NCBI RefSeq assembly: GCF_965277665.1
Contig: NZ_OZ255835.1
Span: 3,968,001-4,032,000, forward strand
Source of the DNA: Lichenicoccus sp965277665
Lineage (GTDB): Bacteria > Pseudomonadota > Alphaproteobacteria > Acetobacterales > Acetobacteraceae
DNA: 64,000 nucleotides
Reading direction: 5' to 3'
Part shown: positions 8,845 through 17,036 of the stretch, in pieces
How positions within the stretch are numbered: the stretch's first letter is position 1
How the letters are laid out: every line of letters starts with the position of its first letter
The notes under the pieces: model-generated
Told to the model about the DNA's origin: nothing
The model's database searches: none
The model's input: the letters and a program-made list of their open reading frames with translations, nothing else
Made by a program: the position numbers and the translations under genes

Positions 8845-9759
8845 GTGCACACGGTCGCGCGTATGCACTATGAGGCTGATCTTCCGCAGAACGAAATCGC
8901 TCGCCAGTTGGGCCTCTCGACTGCAACCGTCTCGCGGCTGCTTCGGCGTGCTCGCGACGAAGGCATCGTCAATATCGAGATCAGAGCCTATGAGACTACC
9001 GCCGATACAGCAAAACGCATCAAGCGACTGCTCCGCGTGCGGCGGGTCGAGGTCGTAGATGGCCCGGAAGCGGGTATCCCTCCAGGCTTGGCGTCGTCGG
9101 TCGGATCGGTTCTCAAGGACGGAAAGGTTGGGGACGGCTCCATTCTTGCGCTTGGTTGGGGGCGTGCTGTCCGCGACGTGATCAGGATGGGTCTCCCTGG
9201 ATTGCCCGGGGTCATCACAATTCCAGCGACAGGTGGCATGCAGCAGGCTGCGCCTCACTTCCAAATCAACGAATTCGTGCGGCTTGCGGCCGAGCAACTC
9301 GGGGGCACACCTCAGTTCATACACGCTCCATACTTGCCATCGAGCCAAGCTCGTGAGGCTTTTCTCCGAGAGGCCTCGATCCGGGAGCGCGTCGAGCTAT
9401 GGGACAAAGTCGACGCTGCGGTCGTCGGTGTGGGTCTTCCACATAAGGTCGATCCGGTCCATGCGGGTGCCGCGACATCAAGTGAGTTGGCCCTCACCAA
9501 TGTCGCGGGCGATGTCGTGCGCCACTACTTCGATGCGAACGGGAACATCATCCCGTGGAAAGGCGGAGAGCGGGTCATATCGATCTCCGTGGAGCAGCTC
9601 AGAGCCGTTCCAATCGTGATTGGAGTTGCCGCTTCGCCTGGCAAGGCGAACGCCATCATCGGGGCCGTTCGAGCGAGGCTCATCAACGTCATCGTCACCG
9701 ATCGAGCGACCGCTGCCGCCATCCTTGCGAAGATTGAGATCGAGCCGGGCTCTGCCTGA
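8845..9759 (+). CDS. SorC/DeoR-type sugar-responsive transcription regulator
   Basis: A 304-residue regulator with an N-terminal helix-turn-helix (ARMHYEADLPQNEIARQLGLS and TVSRLLRRARDEGIV, about residues 5-43) and a C-terminal SorC-type sugar-phosphate-binding domain. GVGLPHKVDP and the late GVAASPGKANAIIGAVRARLINVIVTD match this family's effector pocket region. Such proteins repress or activate polyol and sugar operons and respond to a phosphorylated intermediate. The start is GTG (8845), the only credible one after an in-frame stop at 8743-8745; only a weak AGG precedes it. It lies within the catabolic block and probably controls both divergent units. Confidence 0.86.
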   Translation: MHTVARMHYEADLPQNEIARQLGLSTATVSRLLRRARDEGIVNIEIRAYETTADTAKRIKRLLRVRRVEVVDGPEAGIPPGLASSVGSVLKDGKVGDGSILALGWGRAVRDVIRMGLPGLPGVITIPATGGMQQAAPHFQINEFVRLAAEQLGGTPQFIHAPYLPSSQAREAFLREASIRERVELWDKVDAAVVGVGLPHKVDPVHAGAATSSELALTNVAGDVVRHYFDANGNIIPWKGGERVISISVEQLRAVPIVIGVAASPGKANAIIGAVRARLINVIVTDRATAAAILAKIEIEPGSA

Positions 9760-9851
9760 TTGCTGGTCAGGCAGCGATCAAGGCGCCCGCTCGCACCGGT
9801 CAAGTGGCGTTCTGAAACGCTGGACGGCGTATGAGCTTGCGGAGAGGGACC

Positions 9852-10580
9852 ATGTGGGGATTGGAGAAGAAGATCGTTCTCGTCACGGGTGCGAGCGGGG
9901 GCATTGGAGCGGCGACCGTTCGCCAGCTGGTCGCGACTGGTGCCGACGTGATTGCCGCCGGCCGGGCGCAGGCGGCCCTCAGCGAGCTGGCCGCTGCAAC
10001 CGGGTGTCGAACCCTGAGCTTCGAGCTGTCCTCCGAGGAGGATGTCCGTCGATCCGTTGAGGGCCTTGATCTGTGGGGCGTGGTGAACTGCGGCGGTTTT
10101 GGCGGTGAGATCGCGACACCAATGGATACGGACATCGCCGTGTTCGACAAGGTAATCGCCATCAACACGCGCGGCGCGTTACTGGTGACGAAATATGCCT
10201 CGCAGTCGATGATCCGCCTCGGGAAGGGCGGCGCCATCGTCAATGTGTCGAGCCAGGCAGCCCTGGTCGCGTTGTCCGGCCACATATCCTACGCGGCCTC
10301 GAAGGCGGCGCTCGACAGCATTACTCGCGTTTCTGCCCTCGAGCTCGGTCGCCACGGCATCCGCGTGAACAGCGTCAATCCGACCGTGGTCATGACCGAG
10401 ATGTCCGCGTTCTATTGGGGGCGCCCGGAGATCGGTGGGCCGTTCCTGAACAGCATGCCGCTGCATCGGTGGGCGACCGAAGATGAGATCGCGGCGCCGA
10501 TCGTGTTCCTGCTCGGCGACGGCGCCGCGATGATCTCCGGCGTCTCGCTCCCGATCGACGGAGGTTTTGCGTGCTGCTGA
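9852..10580 (+). CDS. SDR resembling L-xylulose reductase (DCXR)
   Basis: A 242-residue SDR. Motifs are TGASGGIG for cofactor, CGG in place of the usual NAG (VVNCGGFG), Ser in VNVSSQAA, and YAASK with catalytic Tyr and Lys. The tail, from RVNSVNPTVVMTEM through LPIDGGFACC, strongly resembles dicarbonyl/L-xylulose reductase, which interconverts L-xylulose and xylitol with NADPH. The ATG at 9852 is preferred because GGAG lies seven bases before it. It follows the SorC-like regulator by 92 bases and closes the polyol block. GC content here is back to that of the surrounding core genes. Confidence 0.8.
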   Translation: MWGLEKKIVLVTGASGGIGAATVRQLVATGADVIAAGRAQAALSELAAATGCRTLSFELSSEEDVRRSVEGLDLWGVVNCGGFGGEIATPMDTDIAVFDKVIAINTRGALLVTKYASQSMIRLGKGGAIVNVSSQAALVALSGHISYAASKAALDSITRVSALELGRHGIRVNSVNPTVVMTEMSAFYWGRPEIGGPFLNSMPLHRWATEDEIAAPIVFLLGDGAAMISGVSLPIDGGFACC

Positions 10581-10588
10581 ATGGCCCC

Positions 10589-10618
10589 TGTCGAACGCAC
10601 TGGTGTCGAACGCACTGG
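10589..10618. repeat. Two tandem copies of a 15-base unit
   Basis: TGTCGAACGCACTGG occurs twice without a gap (10589-10603 and 10604-10618), in the short space between the converging DCXR-like and xseA genes. Its role is unknown; it could be a slippage duplication. Confidence 0.8.
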
Positions 10619-10630
10619 AACCCCGGCTAG

Positions 10631-12154
10631 CTAGATCTCGAGCGCGCCCTGGCTGTCGCGGTCGCCTTCGACCTTCACACTGCGCTCGCCATCGGCAAAC
10701 ACCAGCCCGAGACGCATGCCGGTGCGCAGCCCGGCGGCTTGGGTGACCGCGCGCCCGGCGCTGTCACGCACCAGCACGTAGCCGCGCGCGAGCAGCGCCA
10801 TCGGGTTGGCGCCTTCCAGCCGTGCGCGCAGGCCGTCGAGCTGGGTGCGACGCTGGCGCAGCAGGGCCAGCACCGGCGACGCCGAGACCGGCCGGGCGGC
10901 CACGCGTGCCTGGCCGAGGGCGATGGCGCGGCGCAGTGCCGCGTCGAGCTGGTTGCCGGCGAGACCGGAACGGCCCCGACCGGCCGCGATCCGGGCGCGC
11001 GGCGGCTGCAGGTGACGCTCGGCGGTGATCAGGCCGGTGCGGCGCAGGGCGACGAGGCGGGGCAGGGCGGTCGCGAGCCCGCGCGCCGCCAGCACCGAGA
11101 GGTTGCGGCGGGTGGCGAAGAGGTTGGGCAGCGCCATCGACAGCCGGTAGCCGCGATCGTCGAGCCGCTGGCGCACCACGCCGAGCAGCGTCGGCAGGTC
11201 GGGCAGCGCGTGCGCCGCCACGTCAAGCCGGCGCCGGCGCCCCTGCACCAGGTGATTCAGCGCGCTGATCAGCCGGGCCGCGCGATGCGCGAGGTCGGCG
11301 GCGAGATCGGCCCGGGCGGGAACCGCGAGTTCTGCCGCGGCGGTCGGCGTCGGCGCCCGGCGGTCTGAGACGTAGTCGATCAGCGTGGTGTCGGTCTCGT
11401 GCCCGACCGCCGAGATCAGCGGGATGCGGCAGGCGGCGACCGCGCGCAGCACGGCCTCGTCGTTGAAGGCCATCAGGTCTTCCAGGCTGCCGCCGCCACG
11501 GGCGACGATCAGCACGTCCGGGCGCGGGATGCCGCCGGTGCCTCCGCTGCCCCCGCTGCCCTCAAGGCGGTCGAAGCCCGCGATGGCGGCGGCGATGCGC
11601 GCGGGGGCACCTTCGCCTTGCACCGGCACCGACCAGACCAGCAGGCGGCGCGGAAAGCGGCGCGCGAACGTCGTGCGGATATCCTGCAGCACCGCGCCCG
11701 AGCCCGAGGTGATGATGCCGACCACCGCGGGCAGCATCGGCAGCGCCTGCTTGCGGTCGGTGTCGAACAGGCCCTCGGCGGCGAGCTTGACGCGCAGCCG
11801 CTCGATGCGGGCCAGCAGGGCGCCCTCGCCGGCATATTCCATGCGCTCGACGACGAGCTGGTACGAGGAGCGCTCGCCATAGGAGGAGACCCGTCCGGTC
11901 GCCACTACCTCCAGCCCGTTCTCGGGGACCAGGCCGAGCCGCGCGACGGTGCCTTTCCAGCAGACGCCGGAGATCTTGCCGCCCGCGTCCTTGAGCGAGA
12001 AATACAGGTGGCCGGACGGGTAGCGTTTGAACTCGGTGATCTCGCCGCGCACCCGCACCCGGCCGAACGAGCCTTCCAGCACCCGCTTGATGGCGCCGGA
12101 GATCTCGGAGACCGAGAACTCGGGCAGGTTCGAAAGCGGCGCGGGCGTATCCAT
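10631..12154 (-). CDS. xseA: Exodeoxyribonuclease VII large subunit
   Basis: A 507-residue protein with the full XseA layout: an N-terminal OB fold (FSVSEISGAIKRVLEGSFGRVRVRGEI and HLYFSLKD), a central nuclease domain with VGIITSGSGAVLQD, DVLIVARGGGSLEDL, FNDEAVLRA and SAVGHETD, then a long helical C-terminal region. With the small subunit XseB it degrades single-stranded DNA into oligonucleotides in the cytoplasm. The domain order is complete, and the C-terminal part is rich in Arg and Ala as is common in high-GC genomes. It is divergent from purD with only 68 bases between the coding regions. xseB is not in the window. Confidence 0.96.
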   Translation of the reverse strand: MDTPAPLSNLPEFSVSEISGAIKRVLEGSFGRVRVRGEITEFKRYPSGHLYFSLKDAGGKISGVCWKGTVARLGLVPENGLEVVATGRVSSYGERSSYQLVVERMEYAGEGALLARIERLRVKLAAEGLFDTDRKQALPMLPAVVGIITSGSGAVLQDIRTTFARRFPRRLLVWSVPVQGEGAPARIAAAIAGFDRLEGSGGSGGTGGIPRPDVLIVARGGGSLEDLMAFNDEAVLRAVAACRIPLISAVGHETDTTLIDYVSDRRAPTPTAAAELAVPARADLAADLAHRAARLISALNHLVQGRRRRLDVAAHALPDLPTLLGVVRQRLDDRGYRLSMALPNLFATRRNLSVLAARGLATALPRLVALRRTGLITAERHLQPPRARIAAGRGRSGLAGNQLDAALRRAIALGQARVAARPVSASPVLALLRQRRTQLDGLRARLEGANPMALLARGYVLVRDSAGRAVTQAAGLRTGMRLGLVFADGERSVKVEGDRDSQGALEI

Positions 12155-12155
12155 C

Positions 12156-12175
12156 CCCGCAGGTTAGCCTGCGGG
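12156..12175. promoter_or_regulatory. Hairpin between divergent xseA and purD
   Basis: CCCGCAGG, loop TTAG, CCTGCGGG form a perfect eight-base-pair stem in the 68-base gap, immediately before the xseA start. It lies in the leader of xseA and near the purD promoter. It could affect xseA translation or be a protein site; neither is shown. Confidence 0.4.
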
Positions 12176-12222
12176 ATGGCGACGGGGTAGTATTGCCGCA
12201 GGTCGCGAGGACGGGGTTGGCG

Positions 12223-13503
12223 ATGCGTGTTCTGCTGGTCGGGTCCGGAGGCCGCGAGCATGCGCTGGCGGCGGCACTGGCGCGCTCGCCGTTGCTGGGC
12301 GCGTTGTTCACTGCACCCGGCAACCCGGGTACCGCAGGCCTCGGCACCAACGTCCCGATCGCGGCGGACGACGTGGCTGCCCTGGTGGCATTCGCACGGG
12401 CAGAGCACGTCGACCTGGTGGTGCCGGGACCGGAGGCGCCGCTGGTGGCGGGGCTGGCCGATGCCTGTGCCGCCGCCGGCATCGCCTGCGCCGGGCCAAG
12501 CGCCGCCGCTGCCCGGCTCGAGGGCAGCAAGAGCTTCACCAAGGAGATCTGCGACGAGGCCGGCATTCCGACCGCGCGCTGGGAACGCTTCACCGAGGCC
12601 ACCGCCGCGCATGCCTTCGTTCGCAGGCGCGGCGCGCCGATCGTCATCAAGGCGGACGGGCTGGCGGCGGGCAAGGGCGTGGTGGTGGCGCAGAGCGTGG
12701 CGGAAGCCGAGGCTGCCATCGTCGACATGATGGAGCATGCCTCGCTCGGCGGCGCGGGATCGTCACTGGTGATCGAGGAGTGCCTCCAGGGCGAGGAGGT
12801 CTCGCTGTTCGCCTTCTGCGACGGCGCCGACGCCGTGCTGATCGGCGCGGCGCAGGATCACAAGCGGATCGGCGAGGGTGACACCGGCGCCAATACCGGC
12901 GGCATGGGCGCGATCTCGCCGCCGCCCGGCTTCGGGCGTGAGGCGCAGGAGCGGGCGCTGGACCTGCTGGTGCGGCCGGCGCTGGCAGTGCTGGCGCGGC
13001 GTGGCACGCCGTTCCGCGGCGTGATCTTCGCCGGCCTGATGCTGACGGCGCAGGGGCCGAAGCTGATCGAATTCAACGTCCGCTTCGGCGATCCGGAAGC
13101 GCAGGCGTTGCTGCTGCGTCTGCAGAGCGACCTGCTGGCGGCGCTGGTCGCCATGTGCGAGGGGCGGCTGTCGGAGAGCGGCCTGCGCTTCTGCGGGCAG
13201 GCCGCGATCGCGGTGGTTCTGGCCGGACGTGGCTATCCGGGCGAGCCCGCCACGGGCGGCGCGATCACCGGCATCGAGGCGGCCGAGGCGATCGCAGGCG
13301 TGCGGGTGTTCCAGGCGGCGACCACCCTGGATGCCCAGGGCGTCCTGCGCGGTTCCGGCGGCCGGGTGCTGAGCGTGTGCGCGCGTGCGAACACCCTGGC
13401 CGACGCGCGCGACGCGGCCTATGCGGGCATTGCGCGGATCGCGTGGCCGGACGGCATCTGGCGGCGCGACATCGGCGTCCGGGCGCTTGGCTGCTCTGCC
13501 TAA
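12223..13503 (+). CDS. purD: Phosphoribosylamine-glycine ligase
   Basis: A 426-residue GARS enzyme of purine synthesis, joining phosphoribosylamine and glycine with ATP in the cytoplasm. It has the N-terminal VLLVGSGGREHALAAAL, then GPEAPLVAGL, GPSAAAARLEGSK, the ATP-grasp parts KADGLAAGKGVVVA and EEVSLFAFCDG, and the family signature FNVRFGDPEAQ. The ATG at 12223 is chosen because the protein begins MRVLLVGSGG as usual for PurD; upstream TTG codons lack support. The gene is complete and ordinary. It converges on nothing close: 281 bases with no clear gene follow before the next coding region. Confidence 0.97.
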   Translation: MRVLLVGSGGREHALAAALARSPLLGALFTAPGNPGTAGLGTNVPIAADDVAALVAFARAEHVDLVVPGPEAPLVAGLADACAAAGIACAGPSAAAARLEGSKSFTKEICDEAGIPTARWERFTEATAAHAFVRRRGAPIVIKADGLAAGKGVVVAQSVAEAEAAIVDMMEHASLGGAGSSLVIEECLQGEEVSLFAFCDGADAVLIGAAQDHKRIGEGDTGANTGGMGAISPPPGFGREAQERALDLLVRPALAVLARRGTPFRGVIFAGLMLTAQGPKLIEFNVRFGDPEAQALLLRLQSDLLAALVAMCEGRLSESGLRFCGQAAIAVVLAGRGYPGEPATGGAITGIEAAEAIAGVRVFQAATTLDAQGVLRGSGGRVLSVCARANTLADARDAAYAGIARIAWPDGIWRRDIGVRALGCSA

Positions 13504-13784
13504 TTTGGGCACAACATGGAGCAGGACTACGTCGGAATGGCCGTTCAGGATGCGGCGAACCGGCGGCCCAGCCGGGGCGCTGACACCTGGCCGGGGCCGG
13601 TCCGGCGCCGCTCGGGTGCGAGAAGCCCCTGTCCGCGTTCATGACGATCCCGCTGCGTTGGAGAACGCGGTGCCTCGTCGACGATCCTCAGAGCATCTTC
13701 AACCGAGCCGGCATCGTCAGACATGACACCCCGGCTGGCTGCTAAAGATGCAGGCCGAACCAGGGTTGCAGGCTTGCTAACGCT

Positions 13785-14183
13785 TCAGCTGATCGCCGAA
13801 GGCCGCAGCCGATCGTAGTTGCGACGAAACAGTGCCACGGCAGCATCGACGCCCAGACGGCTCACGCTGGTCATCGTCCAGCCCTGGGCCCAGGGGAAGG
13901 GTCGCCCGAGCCCCTCGGCCACCAGCTTTGCCCCGAGTTCGGGGGTGGTGGCCAGATGGATCGAGCCGTCGAGATGGATGTGGCCGAGCTCGTCCGGGCC
14001 GACATACAAGTCGATGCCGTCGATGCGGTTGCGGTCCCGGAGGTGCCAATGCGTGGTGGCTTCGACCTCCGGCCAGGCGGCGATCGCATCGACCACCGCC
14101 TTGATCGGTCCGTCGAGCGTGGGTGGTGGAGCGAGCGGGCCTTTGGCCTCGCGCGGAAGCGTGGAGAGCGCTTGGTCGGTCAT
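13785..14183 (-). CDS. Luciferase-like (DUF5519) family protein
   Basis: A 132-residue protein with landmarks of the DUF5519 'luciferase domain' family: THWHLRDRNRIDGIDLYVGPDELGHIHLDGS and GWTMTSVSRLGVDAAVALFRRNYDRL. Members are short, often in stress or transfer-prone regions, and have no settled enzymatic role; the name does not imply light production. Translation starts at ATG 14183, after AGGA; no credible ribosome site supports the longer open frame. It lies 71 bases after an epimerase-like gene on the same strand and could be co-transcribed with it. Confidence 0.72.
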   Translation of the reverse strand: MTDQALSTLPREAKGPLAPPPTLDGPIKAVVDAIAAWPEVEATTHWHLRDRNRIDGIDLYVGPDELGHIHLDGSIHLATTPELGAKLVAEGLGRPFPWAQGWTMTSVSRLGVDAAVALFRRNYDRLRPSAIS

Positions 14184-14254
14184 GATGCATTCCTGGTTTG
14201 GTGAGTGGGCCGAAGCCTGACGGTGCGAAGCCGCTGTCGTGCGGATCGTCAGGA

Positions 14255-15148
14255 TTACGCCGAACCGTAATCCATGTTCCGCAGATCCTCGATGAGGCCG
14301 GGCCCTTCGGGCTCCCAGCCGAGCCGTTGACGGGTCAACGCGCTCGAAGCCGGCAGGTCCATGCCGGCGAAGGCGCCAAGCCATCCAAAGTGCTCCGTTG
14401 CCTCGTCGGCCGAGAGCGACCTGACCGGCACGTCCAGGCCGGCGCCGATCACCTCGGCGATCGCGCGGACCGGCACGCCCGCCTCGGCGACCGCGTGCCA
14501 GCGCGCGCCCGGCCGATGCTTGTCCAACGCCAGTCTGTAGAGCCGCGCGACGTCGGTCACATGTGCCGCCGGCCAGCGGTTGGCGCCGTCGCCGATATAG
14601 GCCGACACGCGCTTCTGGCGAGCGATCTCGATCGCCGGCGAGATGAGCCCCTGTCTTGCGGTATCGTGTACCTGCGGCAGGCGTACCACCGCGACAGACA
14701 CGCCCCGTTTCGCCAAATCCTCGCCGGTCAACTCGGACAGTCGGCGCGGATTGGGATTGTTGCGGTCGAACACGTCCTCGACGGCAAGCGCACCGGGCCC
14801 GGGGCTGCCCATGCCGGTGCCGGAGGTGATGATCAGCGGTCGGTCCGAGCCGGCCAGCACGGCGCCGATCGCCTCGATCACGCGACGGTCCTTCTCGCAG
14901 TTCTCGACGAAACGCGAGAAGTCGTGATCGAAGGCGGTGTGGATCACCGCGTCCGCCTGCGCCGCGCTGCTCGCGATGCCGTCCGGATCCTCGAGCGTTC
15001 CACGACGTGCCTCGGCGCCGGCCTGCTCGAGCCAGCGCGCGCCGGCGTCGGAGCGGGTCAGCCCGAGCACATGGTGCCCGGCATCGATCAGTTCGGGCAC
15101 GATCCGGGAGCCGATGAAGCCGGTCGCGCCGGTGAGGAATACGCGCAT
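14255..15148 (-). CDS. NAD(P)-dependent epimerase/dehydratase family protein (atypical SDR)
   Basis: A 297-residue extended-type SDR beginning MRVFLTGATGFIGSRIV, with the nucleotide-binding TGATGFIG at residues 6-13. It keeps the DAVIHTAF strand expected of the family. The usual YxxxK motif is not evident, and the middle (GTGMGSPGPGALAVED) matches 'SDR5-type' NAD-binding proteins found beside DUF5519 genes. The ATG at 15148 has GGAGA upstream. The substrate is not known; the protein may act on a small ketone or aldehyde, not a nucleotide sugar. Confidence 0.78.
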   Translation of the reverse strand: MRVFLTGATGFIGSRIVPELIDAGHHVLGLTRSDAGARWLEQAGAEARRGTLEDPDGIASSAAQADAVIHTAFDHDFSRFVENCEKDRRVIEAIGAVLAGSDRPLIITSGTGMGSPGPGALAVEDVFDRNNPNPRRLSELTGEDLAKRGVSVAVVRLPQVHDTARQGLISPAIEIARQKRVSAYIGDGANRWPAAHVTDVARLYRLALDKHRPGARWHAVAEAGVPVRAIAEVIGAGLDVPVRSLSADEATEHFGWLGAFAGMDLPASSALTRQRLGWEPEGPGLIEDLRNMDYGSA

Positions 15149-15256
15149 GATGGTCTCCGATGGTGTCAGAGACCGCATATCGGCCGATCCGGCGTCCTGT
15201 TAAAGTAGTGAGCTTATCATGGTATAGCTATTACCTGGATCGCGCTAGGTGTTGCG

Positions 15257-16396
15257 CTACGGGCAGCTTGTTTCCGAGTCTTCCAGCACCAGTCGAGAAG
15301 AATCCGCAGCCGGCGGTGCGATGGCGGGGGCCCGGTGCAGCCTTGTTATTAGGCGGGCCAGCGTCGGCCCGACCAGCAGGACCAGGAGAAAGCGCAGCAC
15401 CTGCATCGCCATCACGAACGGCAGGTCGACTTGGCTGCCAGCCGCGATGATGGCGACGGAATCGGCACCACCCGGACTTGTCGCCAGGTAGGCGGTCATC
15501 GGATCCACGCCGGCCATCCGATGCAGGATGAAGGCGAACCCGCCGCACAGCGCAATCAGCGCCAGGATCGAGGCGATGATCCGGGGCAATGCCGCGGCGG
15601 CATTGCGCAGCATGTCCGCGCTGAAGCGCAGGCCGATCGTCCAGCCGAGCAGCGCGTAGGCCACGGCCAGCAGGGGCGCCGGCAGCACGATGGAGAACAG
15701 GCCGGTGCCCTTCAGCACCATGCCGGCGAACATCGGCACCAGCAGCGGGCCGGCCGGGATGCGCAGGACGCGGCCGAGCCAGATGCCCGCAGCCGCCAGC
15801 AGGGTCGTCTCGGCAAACCCGGTGGCCGGAACCGCTGCCCACCAGTGCAAGCCGGCCGTGTGCGCCGCCGCTCCGGCCGGCAGCCACAGGCGCGCGACCA
15901 GCGAGGCGACGAGTGCCGCGCACACCACGCGCAGATACTGCATGACGGCGACGAGGCGCATGTCCGCCCCGTAGGCTTCGGACATCAGCGTCATCACCGT
16001 GGCGGCGCCGGGCATCGCGCCCCAGACCGCGGTGGTGCCGGGCAGCACGCGCCAGCGCATCAGCAGGGTGCCGAGCAGTGCGGCCGCCGCGACCACCGAC
16101 ACCACGCCGCCGGCGAACACCAGCCAGTGATGCACGATCTCGATGCCGAGCGAAGGCGGCAGGATGCGGGCGATCATGCAGCCGACCGTGGCCTGTGCTG
16201 CGACAAACAGCGGCGGCGGTATCCGCAGCGCGGTGCCGGCGCCTGCGAGCATGGCGGCGGCGGCCATCGGCCCCAGCAGCAGCGCCGCCGGAAGCCGCAA
16301 GGCCTGCAGCGGCAGCACCAGCAGCGCCGACAGCGCGAGCAGCAGCAACGCCTGCGCGGAGCGCGGCCAGCCCTGCGGCGCGGGCAGCCGGATCAT
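15257..16396 (-). CDS. AbrB-family (PF05145) membrane protein
   Basis: A 379-residue polytopic membrane protein with the two-repeat layout of the AbrB/ammonia-monooxygenase-like family: about ten hydrophobic segments, LPAALLLGPM in the first repeat and IPAGPLLVPMFAGMVLKGTG in the second, plus PGTTAVWGAMPGAATVMTLMSEAYGAD and the matching TSPGGADSVAIIAAGSQVDLPFVMAMQVLRF. These repeated P-G-A/G-D loops are diagnostic. Function is thought to be small-molecule transport or efflux, but is not established. Its ATG (16396) overlaps the stop of the isochorismatase-type gene by four bases, so it may export or import that enzyme's substrate or product. Confidence 0.85.
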   Translation of the reverse strand: MIRLPAPQGWPRSAQALLLLALSALLVLPLQALRLPAALLLGPMAAAAMLAGAGTALRIPPPLFVAAQATVGCMIARILPPSLGIEIVHHWLVFAGGVVSVVAAAALLGTLLMRWRVLPGTTAVWGAMPGAATVMTLMSEAYGADMRLVAVMQYLRVVCAALVASLVARLWLPAGAAAHTAGLHWWAAVPATGFAETTLLAAAGIWLGRVLRIPAGPLLVPMFAGMVLKGTGLFSIVLPAPLLAVAYALLGWTIGLRFSADMLRNAAAALPRIIASILALIALCGGFAFILHRMAGVDPMTAYLATSPGGADSVAIIAAGSQVDLPFVMAMQVLRFLLVLLVGPTLARLITRLHRAPAIAPPAADSSRLVLEDSETSCP

Positions 16397-16968
16397 GCGC
16401 GGCGCGGCAGGGAGATGTCGGCGATTTGCACCACGCGGGCCACGCGCGGCAGCACATGGGTGATCGCAAAGCCGTGCGCTTCGGCGGAAACGCTGGTGCA
16501 GGCATCCTCCGCGATGACGACGTGGTAGCCGAGCTCCCAGGCATGCCGGGCGGTGGATTCGACACCGAAGTTGGTGGCGATGCCGCCGATCACGACGCTC
16601 CCGATACCACGTCGCCGCAGCAGCAGGTCGAGCTCGGTGCCGGTGAAGGCGCCCCATTGCCGCTTCCTGACCAGCAGGTCCCCGGGCTGCGCCAGGCCTT
16701 CGGCCAGTTCCGACCACTGTGCCGGCAGGCCGCCGGGGGGAGCCGACAAGGCCTGGTCGACGAGTCCCGGCGGTGCATCGGAAAAGTCGGGCGCGAAGGC
16801 GACATGCACCAGCACTACCGGCGCGCCGGCCGTACGAAAGCGCGTCGCGAGTGCCTGGCCGGCCGCAACGGTGTCGGGCCCGGTGCGCGGCGCGACGTCC
16901 ATGCCGATGATGCCGTTCTGCAGGTCGATGAGCACGAGGGCGGTGGTGGCAGGGTCAAGGTCGGGCAT
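16393..16968 (-). CDS. Isochorismatase-family cysteine hydrolase
   Basis: A 191-residue hydrolase with the family's triad: Asp in LVLIDLQNGII (about residue 17), Lys in LLVRKRQWGAF, and the nucleophilic position in VVIGGIATNFGVESTARHAWELGY. In this family the nucleophile is normally Cys in a G-x-x-T-x-x-C-V pattern; here the aligned stretch reads GGIATNFGVES, with Gly where Cys is expected. That makes catalysis by the usual route doubtful, although many true isochorismatases also lack the Cys. ATG 16968 follows AGGAGG. It is coupled to the AbrB-type membrane gene and divergent from the TetR gene. Confidence 0.8.
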   Translation of the reverse strand: MPDLDPATTALVLIDLQNGIIGMDVAPRTGPDTVAAGQALATRFRTAGAPVVLVHVAFAPDFSDAPPGLVDQALSAPPGGLPAQWSELAEGLAQPGDLLVRKRQWGAFTGTELDLLLRRRGIGSVVIGGIATNFGVESTARHAWELGYHVVIAEDACTSVSAEAHGFAITHVLPRVARVVQIADISLPRRA

Positions 16969-17036
16969 CGGCGCCTCCTGGGTGATGTGGTATGCGAGGG
17001 CAGGCTCGCCTTTTAAAGTTGAGGACTCCCTCGCAA

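Noticed and set aside
12193..12222. Upstream TTG as start of purD
   Set aside because: PurD proteins begin at the MRVLLVGSGG segment, and the added ten residues are not family-like.
15431..16528. 365-residue plus-strand frame rich in His, Gln and Arg
   Set aside because: It is the antisense of the AbrB-type membrane gene; composition is typical of shadow frames.
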